DNA of 17,598 nucleotides from Gemmatimonadota bacterium. GTDB lineage: Bacteria; Gemmatimonadota; Gemmatimonadetes; Gemmatimonadales; GWC2-71-9. The notes under the pieces are model-generated. The model was not told the DNA's origin and did not search any database. It saw nothing but the letters and a program-made list of their open reading frames with translations. The stretch lies in assembly GCA_024640185.1 (NCBI GenBank), contig JAHEFN010000010.1:1-17598 (forward strand). The letters run 5' to 3'. A program made the position numbers and the translations under genes. Shown here piece by piece: positions 6,514 to 17,075 of this stretch. Every line of letters begins with the position of its first letter. The first letter of the stretch is position 1.

Positions 6514-8822
6514 TCGCGATGGTCCTGCCCGCCACCTTGGTTGGGCAGGACGATTTCACCTTGGACCTCCCGACGATCATGCGTGGGGTGGAGACCGTTG
6601 GTCGTGCGCCAGAGAACGTGCGTTGGACTCCCGACGGAGCCTGGCTCTACTTCTCGTGGCTCCCGCCGGGGACCGATTGGCGGGAAGTGTCGAGGCCGTA
6701 CCGCATCCGGGCCCTGGCCGGTGCCGTCCCCGAACCGGTCACGCCGGCCGAGATGGACTCGGTGGCACCCCTGCTGGCCTCCGGCATCCCGATGCGCGAC
6801 GGTCGCCGACGCGTGGTCTCGAGCGGTGGCGATCTCTGGCTGGTGGGGCTGCCGACCGGAACCCTCCGTCGCCTCACCAAGACATCAAGCGGCGAGCAAC
6901 TGCTCGGCCTCTCCGCCGATGAACGGCGGGTCTATTACCGTGAGGGCGACAACGCCCATGCCCTGACCCTCGCCAACGGCTTCGTCGAACAGCTCACCGA
7001 CGTCCGCAGTGGCACGGCGCCATCCGACCCCAAGCCGGCCACGGGCCAACGGGGGGCGTTGGTCCGCGACCAACTCGACCTGTTCGGGGCGATCCGGGAT
7101 GAGGCGCGGCGGGATTCGGTGCGCAAGGCGGAGCGTGAGGAACGGATGGCGCGGTCGCTGCCGACGACCTGGCTCGGCAAGGACGCCCGGCTGCGCACCC
7201 TCGACCTCAATGCCACGGGCAGCCATGCCGTGGTGGTCGCGTCGTTCAGCGCCACACCGGCGGCCAAGGTCGCGATCGTGCCGAACTATGTCACCTCGAG
7301 TGGGTACACCGAGGATCTCTCGACCTACGCCAAGGTCGGGGACGTGGAGGGCCGCACGCGGGTCGGACTCTTGACCGTGGCCTCCGGGGAGATCCGTTGG
7401 GTGCGGCCGATCCCCGACGACTCCACGGAACAGTACGACGGCCTGAGGTCCTGGGGGTGGAATGACGCCGGGACCGCAGCGCTGCTGGTGGCCGAGACGA
7501 CCGACAACACCCGCCGTGTGGTCTCGCGCCTCGACGTTGATTCAGCACGGATCACCGTGGTGCACACCCTCACCGACAGCGCCTGGGTCGACGGGCCATG
7601 CGGCTCGTGTGGTGGGTGGTTGCCCGGCGGGGCAGGGTTTTGGTACGTCAGTGAGGAGAGCGGTTACGCGCACCTCTATCGGCAGCACGCCGATGGGACC
7701 AGGCAGGTCCTCACCGGTGGCGACTGGGAAGTGCTCCGAGTGGGCCTCTCCGATGACCGCCGCCGTTTCGAGCTGACGACGAGTGAAGGGTCACCGTACG
7801 AGCGGCACTGGTACACGATGGATCTCGATGGCGGCAACCGGCTGCGCCTGACCGGTCCGGTGGGTGGGCACGACGTGACGCCATCGCCCGATGGGCGGTG
7901 GCTCGCCGATGTGTACTCCGCCGCGAATCATCCCCCCGAGCTCTACCTGCAGGAAGCGAAGCCCGGCGCGGCGTTGACGCGACTCACCCATTCGCCCACC
8001 GCCGCGTGGGAGTCGTTCGCCTGGATCGCGCCCGAGATCATCGAGATTCCCTCGGACGGCGGGATGATGGTGCCCGCGCGGATCTATCGCCCCGAGCAGA
8101 TGGGGGCACGACCCAACGGCGCGGCGGTGCTCTTCGTGCACGGTGCCGGCTACCTCCACAATGTGCACCACTACTGGTCGAGCTACTTCCGTGAATACCA
8201 ATTCCACCACCTGCTCGCCGCGAAGGGCTACGTGGTGCTCGATCTCGACTACCGCGGGTCGGCCGGCTATGGCCGGGACTGGCGAACGGCGATCTATCGG
8301 CAGATGGGGCACCCCGAACTGGAGGACTACGTCGGCGCCTCGAAGTGGCTCACGACCACGATGGGGATCCCTGGCGACCGGATCGGGATCTATGGCGGTT
8401 CCTACGGTGGCTTCATGACCCTGATGGCACTCTTTCGGGAGCCCGCGTACTTCGGCGCCGGGGCGGCGCTGCGGTCGGTGACCGACTGGGCCCACTACAA
8501 CGGCGGCTACACGGCGCCGATCCTCAACGCGCCGCAGGAGGACTCGCTGGCCTACCGGCAGTCCTCGCCGATCTACTTTGCCGAGGGGCTCGAGGATCCG
8601 TTGCTGATCGCGCACGGCATGATCGACACCAACGTGCACTTCCAGGATGTCGTGCGGCTTGCCCAGCGACTGATCGAACTCGGCAAGGTGCGCTGGGAAC
8701 TCGCGGTCTACCCGGTGGAGAATCACGGCTTCACGCGACCGGATTCCTGGACCGATGAGTACCGACGCATCCTCGAACTGTTCGATCGCTGGTTGCCCGA
8801 CGTCCAACGCACGCATGAGTAG
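6486..8822 (+). CDS. Secreted S9-family prolyl oligopeptidase (DPP IV-like)
   Basis: This serine peptidase of 778 residues has an N-terminal signal peptide (MAPRTLVALIAMVLPATLVG, cleavage near residue 20), so it acts in the periplasm or outside. The middle (about 30-540) is a beta-propeller with WD-like repeats such as SEESGYAHLYR and PSPDGRWLADVY. The C-terminal alpha/beta hydrolase carries the triad: Ser639 in GIYGGSYGGF, Asp714 in AHGMIDTNVHFQD, His747 in ENHGF. This arrangement is the S9B/S9C type that cleaves dipeptides or short peptides, often after proline; exact specificity is not readable. ATG 6486 follows GGGGAGGA (6475-6482) and directly precedes the signal peptide. It overlaps pdxH by 28 nt and the next gene by 8 nt. 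An unusual Cys pair (C372, C375) sits in a propeller loop. Expansion of S9 peptidases is typical of Gemmatimonadota. Confidence 0.95.
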   Translation: MAPRTLVALIAMVLPATLVGQDDFTLDLPTIMRGVETVGRAPENVRWTPDGAWLYFSWLPPGTDWREVSRPYRIRALAGAVPEPVTPAEMDSVAPLLASGIPMRDGRRRVVSSGGDLWLVGLPTGTLRRLTKTSSGEQLLGLSADERRVYYREGDNAHALTLANGFVEQLTDVRSGTAPSDPKPATGQRGALVRDQLDLFGAIRDEARRDSVRKAEREERMARSLPTTWLGKDARLRTLDLNATGSHAVVVASFSATPAAKVAIVPNYVTSSGYTEDLSTYAKVGDVEGRTRVGLLTVASGEIRWVRPIPDDSTEQYDGLRSWGWNDAGTAALLVAETTDNTRRVVSRLDVDSARITVVHTLTDSAWVDGPCGSCGGWLPGGAGFWYVSEESGYAHLYRQHADGTRQVLTGGDWEVLRVGLSDDRRRFELTTSEGSPYERHWYTMDLDGGNRLRLTGPVGGHDVTPSPDGRWLADVYSAANHPPELYLQEAKPGAALTRLTHSPTAAWESFAWIAPEIIEIPSDGGMMVPARIYRPEQMGARPNGAAVLFVHGAGYLHNVHHYWSSYFREYQFHHLLAAKGYVVLDLDYRGSAGYGRDWRTAIYRQMGHPELEDYVGASKWLTTTMGIPGDRIGIYGGSYGGFMTLMALFREPAYFGAGAALRSVTDWAHYNGGYTAPILNAPQEDSLAYRQSSPIYFAEGLEDPLLIAHGMIDTNVHFQDVVRLAQRLIELGKVRWELAVYPVENHGFTRPDSWTDEYRRILELFDRWLPDVQRTHE

Positions 8823-9720
8823 CCGCGCGCGCGAGCGACTCGAGTCCGGGCTGCGGGCCGCCCGACTCGGGGTGGTGGCCAATGCCGCGCTCGCGCTGGT
8901 CAAGGGGGTCGCCGGGGTCCTTGGCCATTCCTTCGCCCTGGTCGCCGACGCCATCGAGTCGTTGGCGGACATCGGTGGCTCGGCCGTGGTGTGGGGTGGC
9001 TTGTGGGTCGCAGCGCAGGATGCCGACGACGACCATCCCTACGGCCATGGCAAGGCCGAGTCGCTCGCGGCAATGGCGGTTGGCGTGCTGCTGCTCGCGG
9101 CCGCGATCGGGATCATGGTGCACGGCATCCGCGGCATCCTTGCCCCGGGCGACGCGCCGGCGGCCTGGACGCTCGTGGTCCTCGCCGGCGTGATCGTCAC
9201 CAAGGAGTGGCTCTTCCGGCGGGTGCTCCAGGTCAGCGACCATCTGGGCAGCACTGCGGTGATGGCCGATGCCTGGCATCACCGCAGCGACGCCCTCTCC
9301 TCGCTCGCCGCGTTCGTGGGGATCGCGACGGCCGTCGTGGCTGGCCCGGGGTGGGCGTGGGCCGATGACGCCGCCGCCCTCGTCGCGGCGGTCATCATCG
9401 CCATCAATGGCTGGCGGATCGTCCGGCCCGCCGTCTATGAGTTGATGGACGGCGCGCCCGATCCCTCGATCCTCCGCCGGGTCCGGGCCGCTGCCGCCGC
9501 CGTGGACGGGGTCGAGCGCACCGAGAAGCTCCTGGCGCGCAAAGTGGGGACCGGGTACTTCGTCGATTTGCATGTGCACGCCGATCCAACGATGACCCTT
9601 CACGCCGCGCACCTGCTCAGTGGCCTCGTCAAGTCGGCGATCCGTCGGGCGGTGCCTGCCGTCGAGAATGTCCTGGTGCACATGGAGCCATTCGACGGCG
9701 AGGAGAGCCCGGGTGCCTGA
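8815..9720 (+). CDS. Cation diffusion facilitator family transporter (FieF-like)
   Basis: This inner-membrane divalent metal/proton antiporter has 301 residues, with about six membrane helices and a cytoplasmic C-terminal domain. The TM2 metal-site motif is E48-S-L-A-D52, where FieF has DxxxD. The TM5 motif is H155-H-R-S-D159 (HxxxD). The conserved loop HPYGHGKAES (74-83) follows TM2. The C-terminal domain from about 205 has VDLHVHADPTMTLHAAH and ENVLVHMEP, the dimerising ferredoxin-like fold. ATG 8815 is chosen because residues just after it match the usual CDF N-terminus; no clear Shine-Dalgarno precedes it, and it overlaps the peptidase stop by 8 nt, so translation is probably coupled. The stop overlaps tilS by 8 nt. 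The metal (Zn, Fe, Mn or Co) cannot be fixed from sequence. Confidence 0.93.
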   Translation: MSSRARERLESGLRAARLGVVANAALALVKGVAGVLGHSFALVADAIESLADIGGSAVVWGGLWVAAQDADDDHPYGHGKAESLAAMAVGVLLLAAAIGIMVHGIRGILAPGDAPAAWTLVVLAGVIVTKEWLFRRVLQVSDHLGSTAVMADAWHHRSDALSSLAAFVGIATAVVAGPGWAWADDAAALVAAVIIAINGWRIVRPAVYELMDGAPDPSILRRVRAAAAAVDGVERTEKLLARKVGTGYFVDLHVHADPTMTLHAAHLLSGLVKSAIRRAVPAVENVLVHMEPFDGEESPGA

Positions 9721-11047
9721 CGCCTTCGCGGCGCTGGTCGCCGATCGGTTCTCGGCGCTGGTCGAGGGGGCAGGGCCGGTGCTGCTCGCCGTCAGTGGGG
9801 GGCCCGATTCCCTGGCCATGCTCGACCTCCTCTGGGCCGCGCGGCGCCGACACGGCATCGCGCTGGAGGTGGTGCACATCGACCACGGCATTGGGGTGGA
9901 GAGTCACGAGGTCGCCGCTCGGGTGGCAGACGAAGCCGCCGCACGGGGAGTGCCCTTCCATCTTCGCGTGCTCGAGCTCGGCCCGGACACGACCGAGACG
10001 CGGGCCCGAGCCGCGCGTCGGGTCGCCCTTCGTGCGGTGGTCGAGGCGACGGGGTCCGTGGGGGTCGCCCTCGCCCATCACGCCGATGATCAGGTCGAGA
10101 CCGTCATGCTGCGGGTGCTTCGCGGCAGCGGCCCGGCGGGCCTCGCCGGGATGGCCCCCAAGCGGGGGATCTGGCTCAGGCCGCTGCTGGAGTTCCCCCG
10201 GGCCCGGTTGGCCGGCTACCTCGCCGCTCGTGACCTGTCGGGATGGCAGGATCCCGCCAATGCCGACCGTCGTCACCTGCGCTCATGGCTGAGAACGGTG
10301 GCCCTTCCCATGCTTGAGGAACGCCTGCCGGACCTGCGCGAGCGTCTGGGCGAGATGGCCGATCAGGCGTCAAGCAGTCGGCGGGCATGGAATCAGGTGC
10401 CGGGGCTGCTCCCCGCCCTCGATCTGGCCGACGAGGCGGGAACGATTTCCGTTGCCGCCCCTCCGCTGCGTGGGTATCGTTCCGAGGTTCGACAGGCGGT
10501 GATCGCGGCGATGGCGCGGCGTTTCGGTGTTCCCTTGGGGACCAGGAAGCTGGTCCGGGTCGAGCAATTGCTCGCCGCAGGCCGCAGTGGCACGCGGGTC
10601 CGTCTGGGCAGGGCACTGGAGGCGGAGATGGCATTCGACCGGCTGGTGTTGCACCGACCGGCCCCGCCGCCTTTTGCCCCCGTGGAGCTGCCGACCGAAG
10701 GGGTGGTCGGGGTCGGGCCCCATCGCTTTCGCCTCGAACGGGCAACGGCGACGGCGGCGACACCGCGGCGGGAGGGAAGCGGCATCTCGTTGATGCCCGG
10801 CGCCTATGTGATCCGACCGTGGCACGCCGGCGACCGGATTCGTCCCTTCGGGGGAACGGGAACCCGCCCGGTCGTGGTGCTGCTGCGGGAGGCGAAGATT
10901 GCCACCGGCCGTCGCGCCGGATGGCCCGTCATGGTCCCCTCGGGCGATGACGCAACGATTGTCTGGGTTCCGGGCATCTGTCGGTCAGATGTGCTGGTCC
11001 CGCAACCTGGAGAGGATGTCCTCCGTGTCGAGTACGATCTCGCCTGA
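9713..11047 (+). CDS. tilS: tRNA(Ile)-lysidine synthetase
   Basis: The enzyme ligates lysine to C34 of the CAU-anticodon tRNA-Ile using ATP, which makes the tRNA read AUA. Its 444 residues include the N-type ATP-pyrophosphatase PP-loop SGGPDS (28-33), HIDHGIG (55-61), LAHHADDQVETVMLRVLRG (120-138) and RPLLEFPRARL (156-166). The tRNA-contact helix region DPANADRRHLRSWLR (180-194) is present; the common RNRIR there reads RSWLR. The C-terminal TilS domain is at about 360-430 (IRPWHAGDRIRPFG, REAKI, GWPVM, WVPGI). GTG 9713 is chosen because AGGAG (9701-9705) sits 7 bases upstream and the overlap with the CDF stop is 8 nt. An in-frame frame upstream is not conserved. It is followed by hpt and ftsH, a well-known order in bacteria. 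Confidence 0.96.
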   Translation: MPDAFAALVADRFSALVEGAGPVLLAVSGGPDSLAMLDLLWAARRRHGIALEVVHIDHGIGVESHEVAARVADEAAARGVPFHLRVLELGPDTTETRARAARRVALRAVVEATGSVGVALAHHADDQVETVMLRVLRGSGPAGLAGMAPKRGIWLRPLLEFPRARLAGYLAARDLSGWQDPANADRRHLRSWLRTVALPMLEERLPDLRERLGEMADQASSSRRAWNQVPGLLPALDLADEAGTISVAAPPLRGYRSEVRQAVIAAMARRFGVPLGTRKLVRVEQLLAAGRSGTRVRLGRALEAEMAFDRLVLHRPAPPPFAPVELPTEGVVGVGPHRFRLERATATAATPRREGSGISLMPGAYVIRPWHAGDRIRPFGGTGTRPVVVLLREAKIATGRRAGWPVMVPSGDDATIVWVPGICRSDVLVPQPGEDVLRVEYDLA

Positions 11048-11580
11048 ACTGCGTCGCCAGGCTGGAGGCCACAAGCTCCGGGTCGTTCTCGACGAGCGGA
11101 CGATCGCCACGCGCGTGGCTGAGCTGGGGGCAGAGATCACGGCGGCCTACCCCGACGGTGAACTCCTTGTGCTCGGCCTGCTCAAGGGGAGCGTCATCTT
11201 CCTGAGTGACCTGGTGCGGCGCATCGATCGACCGCTGCACCTCGACTTCCTGGTGGCGAGTTCCTACGGTGACGCCAAGGTGTCCAGCGGTGTGGTCCGG
11301 CTCCTCTACGACCCCGAGACGCCGTTGGCAGGGAAGCACATCCTCCTGGTGGAGGACATCATCGACAGCGGGCGCACGATGCGGCGCCTGGTGTCACTCC
11401 TGGGTGAGCGTGGGCCGGCATCGCTGGCGATCTGCACCCTGCTCGACAAGCAGCTCATGCCGGACCCGCTGCCCGAACTTCGCTGGGTCGGATTCCCGGC
11501 ACCTCCTGCGTTCCTCGTGGGCTACGGCCTCGACCACGCGGAGGACTTTCGACATCTCCCGTTCATCGGTGACCTGATTG

Positions 11581-11588
<8 letters not shown>
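11025..11588 (+). CDS. hpt: Hypoxanthine-guanine phosphoribosyltransferase
   Basis: The enzyme converts hypoxanthine or guanine plus PRPP to IMP or GMP (purine salvage, cytoplasm). Length is 187 residues from GTG 11025. Motifs: LKGSVIFLSDL (53-63), the flexible-loop region FLVASSYGDAKVSSG (75-89), the PRPP-binding VEDIIDSGRTM (109-119), and the base-binding end with DKQLMPDP and VGYGLDHAEDFRHLPFIG. GTG 11025 is preferred because GGAGAGG (11009-11015) lies at good spacing. An ATG at 11016 (190 residues) directly abuts that Shine-Dalgarno and is the alternative. The gene overlaps tilS by 23 nt (32 with the alternative start) and ftsH by 8 nt. The tilS-hpt-ftsH order supports the assignment. Confidence 0.95.
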
Positions 11589-13559
<1,971 letters not shown>

Positions 13560-13563
<4 letters not shown>

Positions 13564-14726
13564 AGGTCGTGCCGGTCTCGGTCCGCGATCCTGACGCGGT
13601 CCGCGACGCCCTCCTGTCCCTCGGATGGGAGGGCGATCTCGCATCGCTCACCGCCGGTGGGCTGGAGCTGGCCGGTTTTCGAGCCTCGGGCCTCGAGGCG
13701 GCGACCATCGAGGCGATGGTGCCCCTCGCGTCGCGCCTCGGCCTGGAGCTGGTCACCGGAGAGGACTGGCTGCTGCTGATCGGTCCCCGCGCGCGGCTCG
13801 GCGCCTTCGCCCGGCCCTGGGTGCAGCCCGAGCCGGTACAGGAGCTCGCGGCCGCCATCGGGATGGCGATGCCTGCCGAGGGCATCCCTCGCTGGCGGCA
13901 CGCCGGCGGCGACCTGCTTCTCGATCGGGCAATCATGGTCGGGGTCGTCAATGTCACCCCGGACTCCTTCTCGCCGCCGTCGCGTGTCATGACCCCCGAT
14001 GAGGGGCTCCGGTTGGTCGACCAGCTGCTGGCCGACGGCGCAACCGTCATCGACGTCGGTGGCGAGTCGACCAGACCCGGGGCGACCGCCGTCAGCGCCG
14101 AGGCCGAACAGGCCAGAATCCTCCCGGTGATCACCGCCATCGCGTCGCGGCATCCGGCGCTGCCGATCTCGGTCGATACGGTGCACGCCGCCACGGCCCG
14201 GGATGCCCTGGCGGCCGGGGCGACGATCATCAATGACGTCACCGCCGGTCGGCACGATCCGGCGTTGCCGGGCGTCGCGGCCGAAGGGCGCGCCGGCCTG
14301 ATCCTCTCCCATTCGCGTGGCGCGGTTGGCACTCTCGCCAGTTATGAGCACGCCGCATTCGCTGGCGACGTGACGGGCGCGGTGGTCGCCGAGTTGCTCG
14401 ACCAGGTCACCAGCGCGCGCGCGGCCGGGGTCAGGCCGGACGCCATCGTCCTCGATCCGGGCTTCGGCTTTGGCAAGCGCCCGGAGCAGAACTGGGTGCT
14501 GCTCCGGCAGCTCGATGCCCTGGTGGCCCTCGGCTACCCGGTGCTGGTCGGGGTGTCGCGCAAGCGTTTCCTCGGTGAGGCGACCGGCCGGTCACTCGAG
14601 GACCGCGACCGAGCCACCGCGGCCGCCAGTGCCTTGGCGCGAGCCCGGGGTGCCCACCTCTTTCGCGTCCACGATCCGGCGGCGGTCGCCGACGCCCTCG
14701 CCATCGCCGACCGGATGGTGTCATGA
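13560..14726 (+). CDS. folP: Dihydropteroate synthase with N-terminal extension
   Basis: The enzyme condenses p-aminobenzoate with dihydropterin pyrophosphate to give dihydropteroate in folate synthesis. It has 388 residues, against about 280 for the minimal enzyme. The catalytic TIM barrel starts near residue 119, and all key positions are present: N131 in GVVNVTPDSFS, DVGGESTRPGA (165-175), D206 in ISVDT, N225 in INDV, D299 in DPGFGFGK, K335 in SRKRF, and R369/H371 in RVHD. The first about 115 residues are an extra domain (AGFRASGLEAATIEAMVPLA to WLLLIGPRARL) like the one on some Firmicutes and other long DHPS proteins; its function is not established to my knowledge. GTG 13560 overlaps the ftsH stop by 4 nt (GTGA); no strong Shine-Dalgarno is seen, so coupling is likely. 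The stop overlaps the next ATG by 4 nt. Confidence 0.96.
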
Positions 14727-17050
14727 TCAATCGGGAGCGACCACCGTACCTGGCCGCTGCCGCGGCGGCGGTGCTGGTGCTGGCTGGCTACTGCCTCACG
14801 CTGGCCCCGACCGTGACGTTCTGGGATGCGGGCGAGCTGATCGCCGCAGCCAAGACGCTCGGCATTCCCCACCCGCCCGGCACCCCGCTCTGGGTGATGC
14901 TGGCCCACGTCTGGGGTCTGCTGATCCCGGTCGGGGACTACGCCTGGCGGCTCAACCTGATGAGTGCCGTCGGCGGGGCGATCGCCGCCGCATGCTGGTT
15001 CCTCGTGGCGTACACCCTGGCTCGTCGGGCCGACCGCGCGGCTCCCCGTTGGGTCGCCCAGGGGGCCGGGATCGCCGCGGCACTGCTGACGGCCTTCAAC
15101 TTCACCACCTGGCAGAATGCGGTCGAGGCCGAGGTCTACTCGGTCGCCATGGTGACCATCGGCGCGGCGGCCTGGTGCGCCGTGCGCTGGTGCGACCTGC
15201 GGGACGACCGTCGGGGCCAGCGGCTGATGTTGGTCCTCACCTACCTCGGGGCGATCTCGATCGGCAATCACTTGTTGGCGCTGCTGATTGGCCCGGCACT
15301 CGTGGCCCTGCTCGCTGCGGAGTCATGGCGGAACCCCCTGGCTGATGTCGTGCGCCGTTCGGCTGAGCACGCACGGATCGGCCTGGTGGCGGCCACCTGG
15401 CTGCTGCTGATTGCCCTGGGACTCGGTTCGGCCACGCTCACGATCGTGACCGGGGTGCTGGTGGCGATCGCGGTGGTCCAGGCCGGCCGGCATCGGCAAC
15501 TGAGCTTCGCCGCCGCCACCCTGGCGATCGTCGTGATCGGCATCACACCCTACCTCTTCCTCTATCTGCGCGCCCAGCAGGGACCGTACATCAATGAGGC
15601 CGACCCCTCGACGTGGGATGCCCTGCTGGCGGTCATCCGGCGCGCGCAGTACCCCATCCGCACGCCCCTCGATGATCCGACGGTCGCACATGGTCCCGGC
15701 AATCCTGGTCGATCGTTGACCCTGCTGGGCTACCAGGTGGCCAACTACTTCCAGTACTTCGACTGGCAGTGGGGCCGCGGACTCGGCCATGGCCCCATCA
15801 CGGCATGGCCACGCCTGCTGGTGACGGCCATCGCCGTCGCGCTCGGCGTGCGAGGCGCCCGGTGGCAGTGGCACCGGGACCGTGCCGGCTGGTGGTTCGT
15901 CGCGGTCGCCTTCGCGGTGACCGGCCTCGGCTTGGTGCTCTACATGAACTTCAAGCCCGGCCCATCGATCGGCTTCGATCGGTGGGCGGCGTTCAGTGAT
16001 CATGAGGTGCGCGAGCGGGACTACTTCTTTGTCGCCAGCTTCGTCAGCTTCGCCGTCTGGATCGCCCTCGGCCTCGCCGCCACGGTTCGATCGGCGTTGC
16101 AGCGAGCCCCCACGTCGCGCTGGCCGGCGTGGTTCTTCGCCGCGGCCATCGTGCCGGTCGTGCTCAACGGCCCCGAGGCGTCGCGGCGGCACGGCCCGGA
16201 TACGACCCTCGCGCGCGACTTCGCCCGGGCCCTGCTCGCCTCGGTGCCACCGGGCGGCATCCTCTTCACGTGGGGCGACAACGACACCTTTCCCCTCTGG
16301 CATGCCCAGGCAGTCGATGGCATCCGCCCCGACGTGATCCTGGTCTGTCTCGCCCTGGCGGAGACGCCGTGGTACCAGCGGCAGTTGCGCGAACTCGTCC
16401 CCGGGGCTGTCGATCGCGACGCCCTCCCCGCGGTGTGGCGTGACGTTCCGGGTCCGACGTGGGATGGGCCGGTGCACGCGCTGCGTGACGAGCAGATCGA
16501 GGCGTTCCGGCCGCAGCTCGCCGATCAGGAGTACGAACTGCCGTTGGGCGAGCATGGTCGGTTGCTGATCCCCGAGGGAGCCGCGATCTACGCCAAGGAC
16601 ATGCTGCTCTTCGCGGTGGTTTCCGCCAATGCTGGCCGCCGACCGATCGCCTGGTCGGTCACCGCCGCCCAGAAGCTCTTCGGGGCGTCGGTCATTCAGC
16701 AGGGCCTCACCCTGGTGATGCCGCTGGTGCCCCCGAAGCCGGCCGACATCGACACCTCCGCCATGCTGGGAGCCGCGACACCGCTCGATGTCCGGGTCAC
16801 CACGGCGTTGATGCGGGAGTCCTGGCAGTTCGGCGCGCTGCTGACCGCCGACCTGCGTGGCCTCGATCCCAACGTCGGGTCAATGGCCGCCACCCTCACC
16901 CTGCCGTACGCCAGAACGGCGGTGGCGATGCTCGCGCGGGCCGACACCACCGCGGCGATCGAGATGCTCGAGACCGCAGCCCATCTCTCCCCGGGCCAGC
17001 CCGGTCTGGCGGAGTTTGCGCTTCAGTTGCGGATGGCTCGGGGGCCGTGA
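14723..17050 (+). CDS. DUF2723 (TMEM260-type) multi-pass membrane protein, putative glycosyltransferase
   Basis: This integral inner-membrane protein has 775 residues and about a dozen predicted helices in its first about 480, followed by a soluble C-terminal part. The DUF2723 signature is at the N-terminus: FWDAGELI (33-40, acidic D35/E38) with GIPHPPGTPLW (47-57) and AVEAEVYS (133-140). Family-typical blocks downstream are RERDYFF (430-436), GDNDTFPLWHAQAVDGIRPD (518-537), ETPWYQRQL, and KDMLLFAVVSAN. The human relative TMEM260 is an O-mannosyltransferase, and the fold resembles GT-C enzymes that use lipid-linked sugars with an acidic residue in the first external loop. By analogy D35/E38 may be catalytic. 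Substrate and acceptor here are unknown. The last about 35 residues look TPR-like (AAIEMLETAAHLSPGQPG). ATG 14723 overlaps the folP stop by 4 nt (ATGA). It is the last gene of the train. Confidence 0.9.
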   Translation: MINRERPPYLAAAAAAVLVLAGYCLTLAPTVTFWDAGELIAAAKTLGIPHPPGTPLWVMLAHVWGLLIPVGDYAWRLNLMSAVGGAIAAACWFLVAYTLARRADRAAPRWVAQGAGIAAALLTAFNFTTWQNAVEAEVYSVAMVTIGAAAWCAVRWCDLRDDRRGQRLMLVLTYLGAISIGNHLLALLIGPALVALLAAESWRNPLADVVRRSAEHARIGLVAATWLLLIALGLGSATLTIVTGVLVAIAVVQAGRHRQLSFAAATLAIVVIGITPYLFLYLRAQQGPYINEADPSTWDALLAVIRRAQYPIRTPLDDPTVAHGPGNPGRSLTLLGYQVANYFQYFDWQWGRGLGHGPITAWPRLLVTAIAVALGVRGARWQWHRDRAGWWFVAVAFAVTGLGLVLYMNFKPGPSIGFDRWAAFSDHEVRERDYFFVASFVSFAVWIALGLAATVRSALQRAPTSRWPAWFFAAAIVPVVLNGPEASRRHGPDTTLARDFARALLASVPPGGILFTWGDNDTFPLWHAQAVDGIRPDVILVCLALAETPWYQRQLRELVPGAVDRDALPAVWRDVPGPTWDGPVHALRDEQIEAFRPQLADQEYELPLGEHGRLLIPEGAAIYAKDMLLFAVVSANAGRRPIAWSVTAAQKLFGASVIQQGLTLVMPLVPPKPADIDTSAMLGAATPLDVRVTTALMRESWQFGALLTADLRGLDPNVGSMAATLTLPYARTAVAMLARADTTAAIEMLETAAHLSPGQPGLAEFALQLRMARGP

Positions 17051-17061
17051 CCCAAACCGTC

Positions 17062-17067
17062 TATATT
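17062..17067 (+). promoter_or_regulatory. -10 element TATATT for the yggS-family gene
   Basis: TATATT matches the TATAAT consensus at five of six positions and stands out in GC-rich sequence, in a 25-bp gap after the gene train. Its end is 8 bases before the ATG at 17076. Transcription would therefore start at or within a base or two of the start codon, giving a leaderless or nearly leaderless mRNA. No -35 box is recognisable at the standard distance. Confidence 0.55.
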
Positions 17068-17075
17068 TGTCGGCT

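Noticed and set aside
7791..9891. Long - strand open frames opposite the S9 peptidase, CDF and tilS genes
   Set aside because: Antisense shadows of well-supported + strand genes; no conserved sequence seen.
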